From Margaritifera margaritifera (lineage: Eukaryota > Mollusca > Bivalvia > Unionida > Margaritiferidae), in NCBI GenBank assembly GCA_029931535.1, contig JAQPZY010001596.1, forward strand, positions 744,001 to 808,000: a stretch of DNA of 64,000 nt. Reading direction: 5' to 3'. Made by a program: the position numbers and the translations under genes. This document shows, in pieces, positions 1-12,700 of the stretch (its first letter is position 1; each line of letters begins with the position of its first letter). The notes beneath the pieces are model-generated. The model was not told where the DNA came from, made no database searches, and saw nothing but the letters and a program-made list of their open reading frames with translations.

Positions 1-39
<39 letters not shown>

Positions 40-450
40 GAAATCCAAACGTTTACAACCGACTGAATGACTCTTTACAAAACACAATTCAACAGGCAGA
101 CCGATTTGGAATGCGGAAAATGTAAAAGAAATGCCAACATTCAATACACTGCTGTTTTGTTAGATCTTGAATATAAGTTTCACTCTCACTCTTTCCTCGC
201 GCTCTTCGCTGGTGTCAAGATTTATTTAAATTTGTTTAACGGGAAACTTTTTTGAAGTACATTAAACTATCTTTTTCAAAATCAGCTGTGGTTTTCTTGT
301 GGCTATCGCTTTACTTCATTTTTTTTTCCTCCCGGAAATCGTGCGTGTGATAGTTTCACAAGTTTACGCTTGCTAGGGGACTACTCAAATTAATCTGTGA
401 CACGGATAAATTCTTATTGATTTACAATCTGGACATGAAATTGCGTCTTC

Positions 451-452
<2 letters not shown>

Positions 453-517
<65 letters not shown>
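453..517. repeat. (GA)n microsatellite
   Basis: An uninterrupted GA dinucleotide run of about 65 bp. GA/CT runs recur at 1-38, 3208-3271, 15345-15403, 29514-29552, 44396-44436, 53996-54043 and 56695-56748. Confidence 0.97.
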
Positions 518-522
<5 letters not shown>

Positions 523-595
523 AGATTGTAAATGACATTACAATAATTGTCATTAAACTGAGCCGAAATTAAAGTCGACAGACACACACCTTCGA

Positions 596-1560
596 ACTGT
601 ATTCATGTCCAAGTGGTAGTGTTCATATTCTGTTTGGTTTCCTCATTTGCCACCGTTGGTCACGTATGAAAGCTTTATTTGGCTTCAAATGACATTCTGA
701 ACGGTACCACCCTATTATCATAATAGATTAGCCATCCACATCGATATATAAACAAAGTATAATATTCAGTAAATGTTTAGAACGGTAACAAATTACATCT
801 GGTCAAACGATCCTCTCTGAAAACAGATTCTTTGAGTCTTACCCTGCTCCAGGAGAATTGTGTAGAGAATTGAATATAATATAATCAAAGATAGTACTGT
901 CAAGTTGTTTTCATATTAAACATGATTTAAACGTCAGCTAAACTGATATATGACTCGGTTAACCCGGCATCTTTAAAGGCTACCTCATCTCTCTCTCTCT
1001 CTCTGAAAAGAATTTATATCAGAAGCAATGATGGATAGCGCGTAAACCTTTTTTTGTTGTTGTTGTTTTTAGGCTAAAATTCTAGAACAGAATTCCCGTC
1101 CGAGTGGTAAAGCATTGTTCATATTATGTTTGATTTCCTCAGTTGACACCAATGATCACGTATGAAAGTTTTATTTGACTTAAATAACATTCTGAACGGT
1201 ACCACCTGATTTACGTCATAAATTAGCCATTCACATTGATAGAGAAACAAAGTTCTTAATTCAGTAAATGGTTAGAGCTGCACACAAAAAAAAATGGTCT
1301 AAAGATCCTCTCTACTGAAGATTATTTGAGTCTTAAAAAAATTCTCTCTAATTAAGATTCTGTGAGTCTTAAAAAGATCCTCTCTAATTGAGATTCTTTG
1401 TGTTTTAGAAAAGACCGGCTCTAATTAAGATTATTTGAGTCTTAGAAAATATCCTCTCTAATTAAGATTCTTTGAGTTTTAGAAAGACCCTCTCTAATTT
1501 AGATTATTTGAGTCTTAGAAAAGAAGGTGGAGAAAACTGAATATAATGCAGTCAAACTTT
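596..1560. repeat. Segmental duplication with minisatellite expanded in the second copy
   Basis: Bases 596-870 and 1087-1560 align in order, about 490 bp apart. Shared blocks include CACGTATGAAAG, ACATTCTGAACGGTACCACC and, further on, GATCCTCTCT..TTTGAGTCTTA. In copy one this last block occurs once (about 810-842). In copy two it is repeated about six times at ~38-bp spacing (1308-1520). Confidence 0.8.
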
Positions 1561-2044
1561 TTATGTGGGCTTGCCTAGCTTGAAGTCTAGTTCGGTACCA
1601 GACGCTTCACCCAAATTTCGATTCAAACTTAATTTCGGTTGGCAGTAAACACCCACCGATGCCCGATTTCTCCTTCGTTTTCAATAATGATTAATCAAGA
1701 GGTTTTTTTTCTTTCTTTTGTTTCTACGAATGTGTACCGTTTGTCGTAGAGTGTAAAGATACTGTATCGGTGACACTGAATATCGAATAGCAACAGGTCA
1801 TGTAAGATCAGTCACTGAGAATTTGCATGATTTATGTGGAAAACTAATTATCGAAATGTTATTACCTGAAGCCTACGTTTGTTGTTTTGAAGTTCGTTTC
1901 TAGTAATTTTTTTATGGTGCCTACTCATTGATTACATAAATGTATACTAGAGAGTCATCAGTCTTGACACATTTTAATATCTGTTCATCCTGATGGTCTG
2001 TGTGTGTGTGTGTGAGAGAGAGAGACAGACAAACAGACAGAGCG

Positions 2045-2215
2045 AGAGAGATAGGCCTAATTATGGAAATACAGGCTTGAATAACATACATAAGGGCAAA
2101 TATATTTCCTAAATGGAAAAAGAAAGTACTTCGAAAGGTGATAACGCCACCATGGTGGTATCGTTTTTCTCTCATTAATATCTTTCAATACCTCGTTATG
2201 AAATATATCGTAAAT
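2045..2215. repeat. Microsatellite-linked dispersed repeat, copy 1
   Basis: Matches 54055-54245: both follow a GA-rich microsatellite and share ATATTTCCTAAATGGAAAA, then GAAAGTA, then an inverted repeat around a GCCAC/GTGG core (here GATAACGCCAC..GTGGTATC). It resembles microsatellite-associated non-autonomous elements of molluscs (inference). Confidence 0.65.
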
Positions 2216-2682
2216 GTATATATCCCATATTTCTGATCAGGTTATAAAGAACATTCATGTCATCGTTTCTTCTTCTTTCTTTGTTCATAGCTTTTGTGCA
2301 TAATTTGTAAATCCGATCTACAAACTCTCACCTAAAGGTTAGAATTTCCGACGTTTTTCAGAACATTTATGAAGCTTTTAATATTTATTCATGCTGATTG
2401 ACACATTTTCAAAACTTTAGAAAAATTAAGTTTCGCGACATTGTTATGTGGTCACGAGTCCGTGCAGACAAGGTTCGAACGAGATAATATTATTAGTAAA
2501 AATAGCAACACTCTTTGAAATAACAATACTATTGTGGAAGGTCCTTGAGATCTAAGAGAACCAGAAGTGTCTCGATATCTTTTAGAAACATACCAGCATA
2601 TTTTATGTCATCTAGATGCTGTGGAAGGGAGGAGTATTAGTACTATTACAAATAGTAGTAATAGTAGTAGTATTAGTTATAC

Positions 2683-2814
2683 CTCGTAAGCCTTCATGAT
2701 TGCCATCAGTCCAGTAGGCCAGAAGCAGCACAGACATGCCAGCCAAGCTGAAACGGTGTAATCGGGAGGTGGCGCCAGGTATTGCAATCCCACCGTCTGC
2801 GGTGATTGTATATT
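2683..2814 (-). CDS. Dispanin gene, first half of CD225 domain
   Basis: Exon of exactly 132 nt (44 codons, phase 0-0), acceptor TTCTACAG before 2814 and donor GTATAA after 2683. The translation carries the CD225 signature PPPDYTVSAWLACLCC followed by a Pro-Thr-Gly turn and a second hydrophobic run. Base composition is clearly richer in GC than the flanks. The exon is too short to start with ATG. No continuation is seen in 1-2680, so the next exon is outside. Confidence 0.85.
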
Positions 2815-3204
2815 CTGTAGAAAGAGAAAGAAATAATGTTCACTAATACCGGAATATTGTGTACTATATTAAAATGTTCACTAACACCGGAATATTGTGG
2901 ACTATATTAAAAATGTTCACTAATACCGGAATATTGTGTACTATATTAAAAATGTTCACTAACACCGGAATATTGTGAACTATATTAAAAATGTTCACTA
3001 ACACCGGATTATTGTGGACTATAGTAAAAATGTTCACTAACACCGGAATATTGTGGACTGTATTAAAAAGCGCCTAGGAAATAAAAGCTTGCTAGCAAGA
3101 TATTGTTACCAGTTTTTGCTAATTTCCACGATAGGACACAAACGTACTGTAATTTGCTTTTTCAAAATGATGATTGCTGAAAAATGAAGCTGACATCGCG
3201 GTAC

Positions 3205-3274
<70 letters not shown>

Positions 3275-3701
3275 GTATATTGTTTCGTTGTTTCAAATCC
3301 TCCAAGTCAACAATCAATGCAAAGGGTGTTGATATATCTGGCGGTTGTGTAGATGGCGATTTGAATCCTCTACAATGGATTCTTTACATCAAATCATGAA
3401 ATGAAGTGTGGATTCTAACACACCAGCGTATGTAACGCGAGTTCTGATTGGTCGAACATTAGGGAGTTGTAATTCGTTCCATGCAGGAATCGAACCTATG
3501 ACGCGCGTAACGGCAACTATCACGTAACTCTCATGGTGTTATTGCAGAGCAGATTGGAATTTCCAACCTGTTTGATTCCATTTCACCCTGAATGGTGAAA
3601 CGAAATCAAAGAAATTTTGAATTTTCCCATCTGTCCATCTATAGTTAATGAATGTATCCGGGTGTAATCGATTTGAATCTAAAAATAGATACGCTCAGAG
3701 G

Positions 3702-3735
<34 letters not shown>

Positions 3736-6700
3736 CTTGAAATAACAAGAGTTCGCCAATTGGACGCAGACGTGTTCTAAGTATTTCTCTAAAATAAAAT
3801 GTAAGGTTCGAATGTTATTTTAATCGATTTATGAAGCAATTAGTGTGATTGACGCCAACATTTTTGTTCTTCGCCGCATATTTCCGACATTGCTGACCGT
3901 CGCCGATAGCAACTGTACTGCTGCAAGTAGCGGTTGGATTGTAAAATACGTATACATTTTGGATTTCGTTTGGCTCGCAGTCAATGTCAGACTGAACCAT
4001 CTGGTAATTTGGTCAATGACAAATGGACCGCGGGATGTTAGATAATATTATAAGAGGTGGGCCGCTATGAGCCGCCATGACGTGGGTAACTGCTCGCAAA
4101 TACTAAATGTAATCGTATGGACTGACATTTGTGTCCATGAGGAAAATCTTATCCCGTGTCTATCAATCCATTGCACTGCATTGTTTCAAATATTCTCAGT
4201 TAAATAGCAATCCTCGGAATTAGCAGCGGAAAAAAGCAAAACGGTTTTATTGGTGGATCAATTTCCATACCAAACGAAGTATCGACCAGATTAACAACCA
4301 TCAAGATAAAATCTGTTTAGCCCGTGAGTTCGTGGTGGCTTAAACGTATGCATTGTATAAAGGTATACATTGAAAGTGTACACTCAAGTCGCTCGTGGAG
4401 ATCTCGTATTTCGAGGACCTAATTTATACAGATGGAAAATATATTCACATTTGTCATCACCAAAATCATTTCGATGTTATTACTAGTATCAAAGGATTTC
4501 TCGGAGACGGATACTATTGCGACAAATGCAACCAAGGATTAAACAGTCGGGAACACCATACTCATTGTGGAGAAAGATGTCGTGGCTGTTTAGCGTTCAG
4601 ACCTTGCAATTCTAAAGGAAAAGAAAGGATTCAATGCTGAACCTGAAAGCGACCATTAGTAATTTCTGCATGTTTTGAGCGACATCGCATGAAACAATTC
4701 CAGCAACAGAAAAGTGCTTGCGAATGATTGACAGTGTGTTTCACTTGTGGGCAGCATGTTCGTACCAATAACGAAATGTTTTGTATTTGTGCAGGAAAGA
4801 AACGATGACGTTTTTGTAGCCAAGACAACGTCGAGTTTGATCATTAACGTTATGTTCAAAGATATGTCAACAAACCGGAGGAATTTTTAAATGAAGACCA
4901 GAAGAAGAGAAAGAAATATGTGGATTGTTTCTGTTTTTACTTTCAATGTTCTGAAGAAACTGGAATTCACATTCCTAAATTTTGTGTGGCTTATAGCGCT
5001 TGCAGCGACTGCATCCAGGAACCTTTATTAATAAAATTGTCGGAATTGTCAGAATTGTCGCGTTGTTCCAGAGGGACGTGAACAAGATATTTCGTGGCTC
5101 TCATACTCTTTCTAATTTTGCTGAATTGATTTTAGACTCCACCGACGACTTATGGAGCGCACAGGAGGTGCATCGTTGCGGGAACTGTAATGCATACGCT
5201 ACAATCATTTCTCACAATTTCTTTTGAAATATTATTCAGCACAAGGAACCGAATTTCCAGCAGTCACCATTAATGGGGCCAAAATCATTTACATGAAAAT
5301 AGGAAAAGTAAAATTTAAAACTCCATGAGTTATTTGACTCTTCCTTTAAGTGGAATGTCTAAAACTTTTGGAATGGTTAAAAGCAATTTTCCAAACGTTT
5401 TCAACACCGAAGCAAATCAACACTTCGTGTTCACGCATTACCCTGAAGTTCACTTCGAACCCGACGGTATGCGAACAGAACAACGATACGCTTTCTACGT
5501 TTGGTACCAAGTCCACTCTTGGGACCCTTTTGAGTTTCAAGAAGAAATGTTGAAATATTTGTGGACATTTACGACGTTGTTGTTGGTAATTTCGACCGTT
5601 ATTTCTGCATCACGGAGGTAACGATCCCTTGAAGGAAGCTTCTACTATTGTTATTTTACTATTACAGACTTTCATCTAGAATGATGAATTCGACACAGAA
5701 ACAGCCTAATGGACCCACTCACTCTAAGTTCAATAAAGCTGAGTGCGATGCTGTGCCATGTGACCAGAGTGGTGTTGTATTCTGCGACATGAGCGAAGCA
5801 GCACGACCTTGCCGCTCAACTATCGAAAACGATGGCGTTCGTATTCCCATCTATAGATCTCATCCGCACATTCACAAACCACTCTGGCTATTACTAGCTC
5901 ATCGAGAATTACAAATCCCGTGACTTTGCCTGGATATTGTGCTTTTAAAAGTCAACTCCAGACGTTCCAAAAAATGGCACAAATATCTAGATGGATTACT
6001 CCATCCCAAAACTTTAGTTAGAGCAGGATTTGTCCACTTTGGGACGAGGAGACCTGGTACAGTCTTTCAGTTATGGAGTTAAACTTCACGAACGGGAGTA
6101 CAAAGATTCAGCATACCTTGTGCATTAGAGATGGTCTCCGTGCTGTCACTAACTTTCCTTGGTGGGTAATTGTTATTATCGTCATGGATACGTTAGAAGA
6201 GAGAATTCGTAGTTTACCTTCAGATCTGCGAGAACGCATTCACAAAAACTTTGTACATATTCAAGTGAAACGCAAAGAATAATTGCATTCTGTACGACAT
6301 AGATGTTTAAGATAATTAGTATCTGAATGCTATAAAAGGCTGATTACTTTGAAAATGTTCAAATGATCAGACATTGATCAACTTCTACCCGCATCTTGGA
6401 AGATTTTGGATGTGATGACTTCGACCCATAATATTGGAGTGATACACATACTTTGATAGGACGAAGTCCAGGAAAATAGTCTCAAGAAAGACAGGATTAA
6501 AAAAAATTTTTAAAAATAACTTTAGTAGTTTAGAAAAAGTATTGCCTCATGACGAGAACCTTCACGACATGTGGTTTGTGATGAGTTAATGACTACGTTT
6601 CTTCGATATGATTACCATCAGATTCCGTTTGGCAAACGTTTGAATATTTCCTCAAAAAGAGACATTCCTGTGAATGATTAGTTTAGAAGAACACATTCAG

Positions 6701-9700
6701 AATCTACTTTTGGAACGGCGAGAACGCTTTTACAGAGACTTTGTACGGATTCTGGTGGAATTTAAACTTAAAATCATTTATAGAGTTTTAAACTTTTGCT
6801 ATTTCCATAGTATAAGAAGACTGGTTCTTGTGAAAGACTATGACAGACAGAAAAATCTACATGGATAAAAGGTTCTCGATGCCACGACTTCTGTCATTGG
6901 TGTTGCACCAAATTCAGTGGAAACAAGTCAATGACAGCGTTAAATACTTAGTAAATTACCAGCTAATTTTAAGGGATCGGACCACTAATTCATTCCAATA
7001 CATCTTAATGTTAATATATTAAACAGTAAAAGTAATGTCTGCATTAGATTGGTATGCAAACCACACATGCTCCCATTCATTAGAGTTAGAGAAAGAAATG
7101 TCAGCCTTGAAAAACAGGTGTTTCACGGCATTGTTCTGAGCCTCGTTCTGTTAAACAAGGGGGCGTAATGGTCGGCACCTAATAACATAGTCTCGCACCA
7201 TATGCTATTTGGTCAGTAGGAAATTAAATACAAGACAACAAAATGAAAGTAAATATTTTGTTATCAGCTATAGTACATGGATTGAAGTTTATCACATGTA
7301 TAATGGAAGAAAACTAAATCCATTTGCTAGCCAATGGGTTCATCTCAAAATATTTAGTAATCTATTTTGTATTCCCCCACCAGTAGTCTGGTTCTCTGGC
7401 TGAAAAATAATTAGTGGTTCGGTACTTCAGAAGAACTGATTCCACAAGACGATACGATTCCATGGAATTTTAGACGGCGTGTTGTGTGTGTGTGTGTTAG
7501 TCACTGCATTTCTTGGATTTCGTTAAGTACCAGCTACTTTGTGGCAAATTTATGAACAGTACATGCCAAGACATTACCACTAAAGCTGTATACGTGCTAG
7601 TAATACTCATTGTGTTAAAGGTACTGCGAATAGTGTGGAGTACAAGTTCTGTCCCCCCGTGTGGAGAAGATATTTGTTATGCTTTAACTATTCTTCACAC
7701 TTATAAAGAAGTGTTCATAGTTAGTTGGATACACAAAACAGATTTAAGACTGAAAGGATTTACGTGACTGAAAAGTTCTTGAATTCGACATTTGGAAACA
7801 ATAGGTGGCTGACTATGCCTAAAAATGCATATGTGAATGATGAAAGAAAGAAACACATGAACTTTGTTTTTTAAACGTGAATTCTTTGATTGTACCATGA
7901 AGAAAAATTAAATATATAAAATGTATGTCTTGTGTCATTTATGGAATGTCAGAATTCCAAACACAACTCGAGAGTTATGGCTGCATCCTTCGTTCATAAA
8001 ATTAGATGAAAAAGTCAAATCGTCAAAGTTAAGAGGCACTGTATCGTTGTCATCTCCTTAACATGCTCATTGCTGGACCAAGTGCTTCAGGCAACTCGGA
8101 ATTAGTCCAATGTGTAATCGAACACAAATTACTTTTATTCGATCGTCTTCCACAACGTATCGTGCAGTGTTTCAAAGAATAACAATCAGCTTACACGTTA
8201 CTCAAAGAAAGTCGAGAATCCATTTCATTTTTCGAAGGAATTCCTCGTTAAGATGATGGGATCTTGTCTGACTCTAGTCAAATACATCTACTCATCTTCG
8301 ATGACATGTTAGGAGAAAACGAAGGAATTAAGCTTGGTAAAAAACGAAAAGGATATCATCGCAATGCCAGTAAAATTTACATTACTCAAAATTTATTTCA
8401 ACAAAGTAAAGTGCACCACACCATCAGTCTCAATGGTCGTTATGTGATGATGTTTAAACGTTTGAGAGAGAAATCTCTAGTTCAAGTTTTAATAAAATAA
8501 TTAGGAACACCTTGACTGAATTCTGATTATGACCATGACACTCAATTCCTAAATGTGTATTTACCGATCAATTTAAAACCCAGCCACTCCAGATTATTTC
8601 AGATTTGTTACGGATTTGTCTAGACAAGAACTGGTACATTTTAATCCGTTGCAAACACAAGTAGTACCCTAACGTTCAGTCGGTACAACGTCCAGACAAT
8701 TAGAGGAGTCGAATACCGTATAAAAGAAGACGTGTTGCATAAGATCAGCTTTAGTTTTTCCTCCGAACAAAGATGTCGCAAAGTTCACACCATCGTCAAT
8801 GTCCAAAGAGATCTTCTAAACAAGAAAAGGCTATCTATTCTCGTTCAACTAAACATTGGGATTGGGATGTCTTATGAATATTTTACATATCCAATACCCC
8901 GATACGGAAAGAAATCATTCAAAAACACATAACAATTCATCGATACAATGCGTGAACGTTGTTTGAACGCTTTGAAAGGAACGGTTACTTTGACTAAGAT
9001 AATGAAACAGCAAATAGGACGACATTGTCACGTACTTCAACAAATGGCAAAAAAGAAAGTGCCAATCAGTAAAAAAAAAAATGAAGTGATAGTTCAACCA
9101 GCTGGATCCCATGCTGATAGGATCGTTGTTAACAGTGACTCCTCCATTATTGGGATCAATTGCTAGACCTCCTTTAGGAAGAGTGTTAAGATGAAGATAA
9201 AAAAACAGACCTTTCTGGAAGGACATCACATTTGCAACCTTGGATCTTATGGAAGGGCGAAAATTAACCTAAGATTCTTACAAGCGGTGGATGGAACTTA
9301 ATCGGTGGTACGAACAGCGGAAAACGCACTTATTTCTTAATCCTAACCTCACCCAGATGTCACACTTGCAACAAGAGTTACACTTGTTGATGGATCAAAC
9401 AAGTTTGCCAGAAAGAGACAAATCACAACGCTATCCATAATTATTGGAACAACTTCAACTGTTTCACCAGATAGCTATAGACTAAAAGCAAAAAGCAACA
9501 AAGACGATGAGAGACACAGTCACGGGGATGGAAGAGAAATAAACAAGAGAAGTGTTCCAAACTCCATCTGATCAAACACCTTTTCCAGCCAGTACGGCAA
9601 CCTGGTTGACACCTTCCCCTACTCCAAAACGAGAAGATATGAAAGCCTGGGTCAAAAAGATTATGTCGACACCCTCTTCAGCAGAAACAGATTAAAAAAG

Positions 9701-12700
9701 GAAGATAGAAGTGAGAAAAGAAACGAAGAAAAAAGCGACACAAGAACCGATGACTACTACTACTTCTATTGCTCGTGGGACGCGTCAAAGATTGCAATCC
9801 AACATATTACACAAACCTAACAGGTGTATAGAACAGTGGGTGACTTATTGAGCAGTAACAACATGGAAACACTTTTAGTCAGAATTTATTACAATCTTTC
9901 TCATGTCGCTGGTTACAAAGGAATTCAAAGATTGTATCGGGCAGCCAAAACCAAGCTTCAAAGTCTAAGTCTGCAAGATGTACGATAATGGCTTCAAGAA
10001 CAATCGACGTGCACGTTACAAAAACCCATTCGACAAACATTTTCAAGACGTTAAACTAAAGTAGCAATACTTGATAACCAATGGCGAGCCAGTTTAGCTG
10101 ATGTTTCTCATTTAGCTTCTTACAATCGAGGTTACAAATATTTGTGTTGTCTCATTTATGTCTTTCCAAAATCAGCTTGAATAGTTTCTTTGACTTCAAA
10201 AATAAGTTTAGAGATGGTGGGAGCTCTCAAAATGTTGTCCTAAAACAAAACGGTCGACACCCTCTGCGATGGCAAACAGACAAAGGCACCGAAATTCTTT
10301 GTCAAGCTTTTCAAAACGATTTGAAAAAGACAAATTCATTTTTCATCGCTAAAAATCCTAAAACAAAAGCCAGAATAGTGGAACGGATTCAAAGAACTTT
10401 GAAAGAACGAATGTACAAATAGTTTGCACAACAAGATACTCTCAAATACATTGACGTGTTATCACGTCTGGCCAAAGCTTACAATCAATCTTACCATCAT
10501 AGCATCAAATGTGCTCCAGAAGAAGTGATACCACAAAACGAAGTGACCATGTTCGATCGATTGTTTGGTCGAAGACCAGAATAAGTAAAAAAGTGTAAAA
10601 CACCGGTGATTGGGTTTGCATTGGAAATAAAAACGCGCTTTTAACAATGGTTGTTTAGCCAAACGGACGACAGAATTAGTTCGCGTCACATAACAAGTGC
10701 GTGGACGTGACCCCCTGTCTTTATATTGAAAGATATGAACGGATATGTGTTAAAAGGAACTTTTTCCTTGACGAGTTGCAACGAGTGACCAATAAAGAAG
10801 ACGACGTGAACGATATCGACAGCATTCTCGATCGATGAACACACAAAGTTGAAAAACACCATATCCAAGAAGTCAAAGTCAAAGGATATCGACCCAGTTT
10901 CGATTCTAGGATTGCAGCTTTGCATGTCATCGACTATAAAATGAAATAGAAGTCACAAACATGCCGCTAAACGCTGCATCCCCTTCTTCGAGTTCATCTC
11001 TTCAAGAACTAGAAAAACAACAACAACTACTGTGGGTGTGGTGTGAACAACGTGTATCTAAAAATCAAATCCTCTTTTCTGCCAAATCTTTAGGTTGTAT
11101 TGTGTCTTTGAAGCAGCCATTTGATATTTGAGTTTGCAATAAGGAGATAAAAGACTGTGGACAATTTGACTCAACGGTTTTATTGGTTATCTTCTTCCCA
11201 ATCCTTCGTTGAAACCTAACAACAGTAACAACAACGCCAGTCATAACGATTACAGTCACATCATCAATCCTCTAGAAACTTTCAAAAGCAATCCTTTGAG
11301 ATCGAGTGACTCCTCAGAGACCTGAACAATCGAACTATGAATAATCAATGTTATTTAACATTACCAAGTGACAGTTCTTTGGATACGTTTCCCAACAACA
11401 AATTATGTTGTTTTACGCCCCAGTTACCTCCGCCCATACAATTGGATCATGAAGCTAATTGGGAAGTGGATTTGGTAGAAATTATGTATCCCACTCATGT
11501 CTGTAATATTCAACCAACAAGTCCAAGAACATTTGGATAAGAATGCTCCTGGCTTTCGCGAATCCAAACCAAAGTACAAGCTGACCTCCAGTTGAATATC
11601 CATAAAAGTTCATTCAGGGTAAGCATTATTATGTATGATGTTTATATACTTATCTTTTTGTCCATGATTGTAAGTTGTATGGTTATTTGAAAATACATAC
11701 CTAACTTTTGTCCAGTTTTTTACATAGTAGTTTCATAGGCATAGACTTTTGTGACATATGTCAGGTAGAACAGTATTTTTCCGTTAGAAATACTTATATT
11801 CTGATCTGACATGGGTCATTTAGGCATGTGTATTAATATACAGATTTTGGTAAAAAAATTCATTCCTATTCTAGAATTTCGGTTCTTAAAGATCAGTTTG
11901 TAAGGAATCGATTTTAGTTGTGTTGTTGAAATCAGATATAATTTAAGAGGAATTATTTATTCACAATATTCATTGGAAATATAAAAGTGCTTATTGACTT
12001 TTGGATTAATACATGATTTTGGAATTTATGTGAACTCATTCAATACATTCTGGATTACATCCTTGTGGTACATCAGGATATTCAATGCTATTGGAATTCA
12101 TTCAAAACATTCTATTATTTTGGATTTGGGATTAGGACATTTAGGATTATTTGGAATTTGACTCACAAATTGTAAGTGTCTTTTGAATTTTCGCTTTAAT
12201 TGTCTGAAAATATATTGCTTGTTGGTTTCACTTTTTTTCTGTTACAGATGTTTAAGACCTAGAGTCGTAACAGCATGAAAAAATGTGTTCATTTAAAGAG
12301 GAAAAGAACTCCTGGGTCGCCAAGGCACCCTTATAAATTCGTTTCACACTCGTATCGAAGGCATTGATTTATCTTCAACGTCACAACAAGGACAAGGCAG
12401 AAAGAGACGTAGAAAGCTCTTCAAACCTCAAGGACACGACCAGATTACTAAAAGAACAGTCAAAGATTTGGACGTTTCTGATTACTAAGAAAAATGATGC
12501 ACCGATATTCTTGTGAATATTCGATGTCAGAACCCGATATGTTTGCCATGCCACCGACGATAACGACGATGTAAGAATCCCAGTGGGTAGAATTTCATCT
12601 CGTGTCATCTTCGACTGCCTCAGCTCCTATCGAGTTTGAAATCAAAGGACAAACCGACGAGTAAATCGATCTGAATAACAGTTACTTGTACCTGCAAGAC

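Larger units (their letters stand above)
1..2682. other. Intronic repeats left of the CD225 exon; no coding sequence found
   Basis: Part of the downstream intron of the dispanin gene. It holds a (CT)n tract at 1-38, (GA)n at 453-517, a diverged segmental duplication (596-870 and 1087-1560), a TG/GA compound microsatellite at 1998-2050 and a hairpin-bearing dispersed repeat at about 2045-2215. Open frames here (67-255, 1921-2175) have no recognisable domain or coding bias. Confidence 0.6.
5641..8020 (+). other. Degraded Polinton interior between polB and ATPase
   Basis: Short open frames only (5648-5923, 6073-6282, 6674-6868, 6840-7022, 7209-7403, 7513-7767). Some may be remains of the polymerase C-terminal half, but I cannot recognise catalytic motifs. 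The only clear structure is a pair of related 30-codon segments at 6184 and 6674, annotated separately. A short (TG)n lies at 7481-7497. Confidence 0.5.

Noticed and set aside
3200..4390. Terminal inverted repeats of the Polinton
   Set aside because: Comparing 3.2-4.4 kb with the reverse complement of 14.7-15.1 kb by eye gave no convincing match; a computed self-alignment would settle it.
10462..10930. Minus-strand ORFs across the integrase end
   Set aside because: They are shadows of the plus-strand integrase and chromodomain remnants.
12572..12664. Stop-codon reassignment in the Polinton
   Set aside because: Stops stand at positions of several different amino acids and frameshifts are also common, so ordinary decay explains them.
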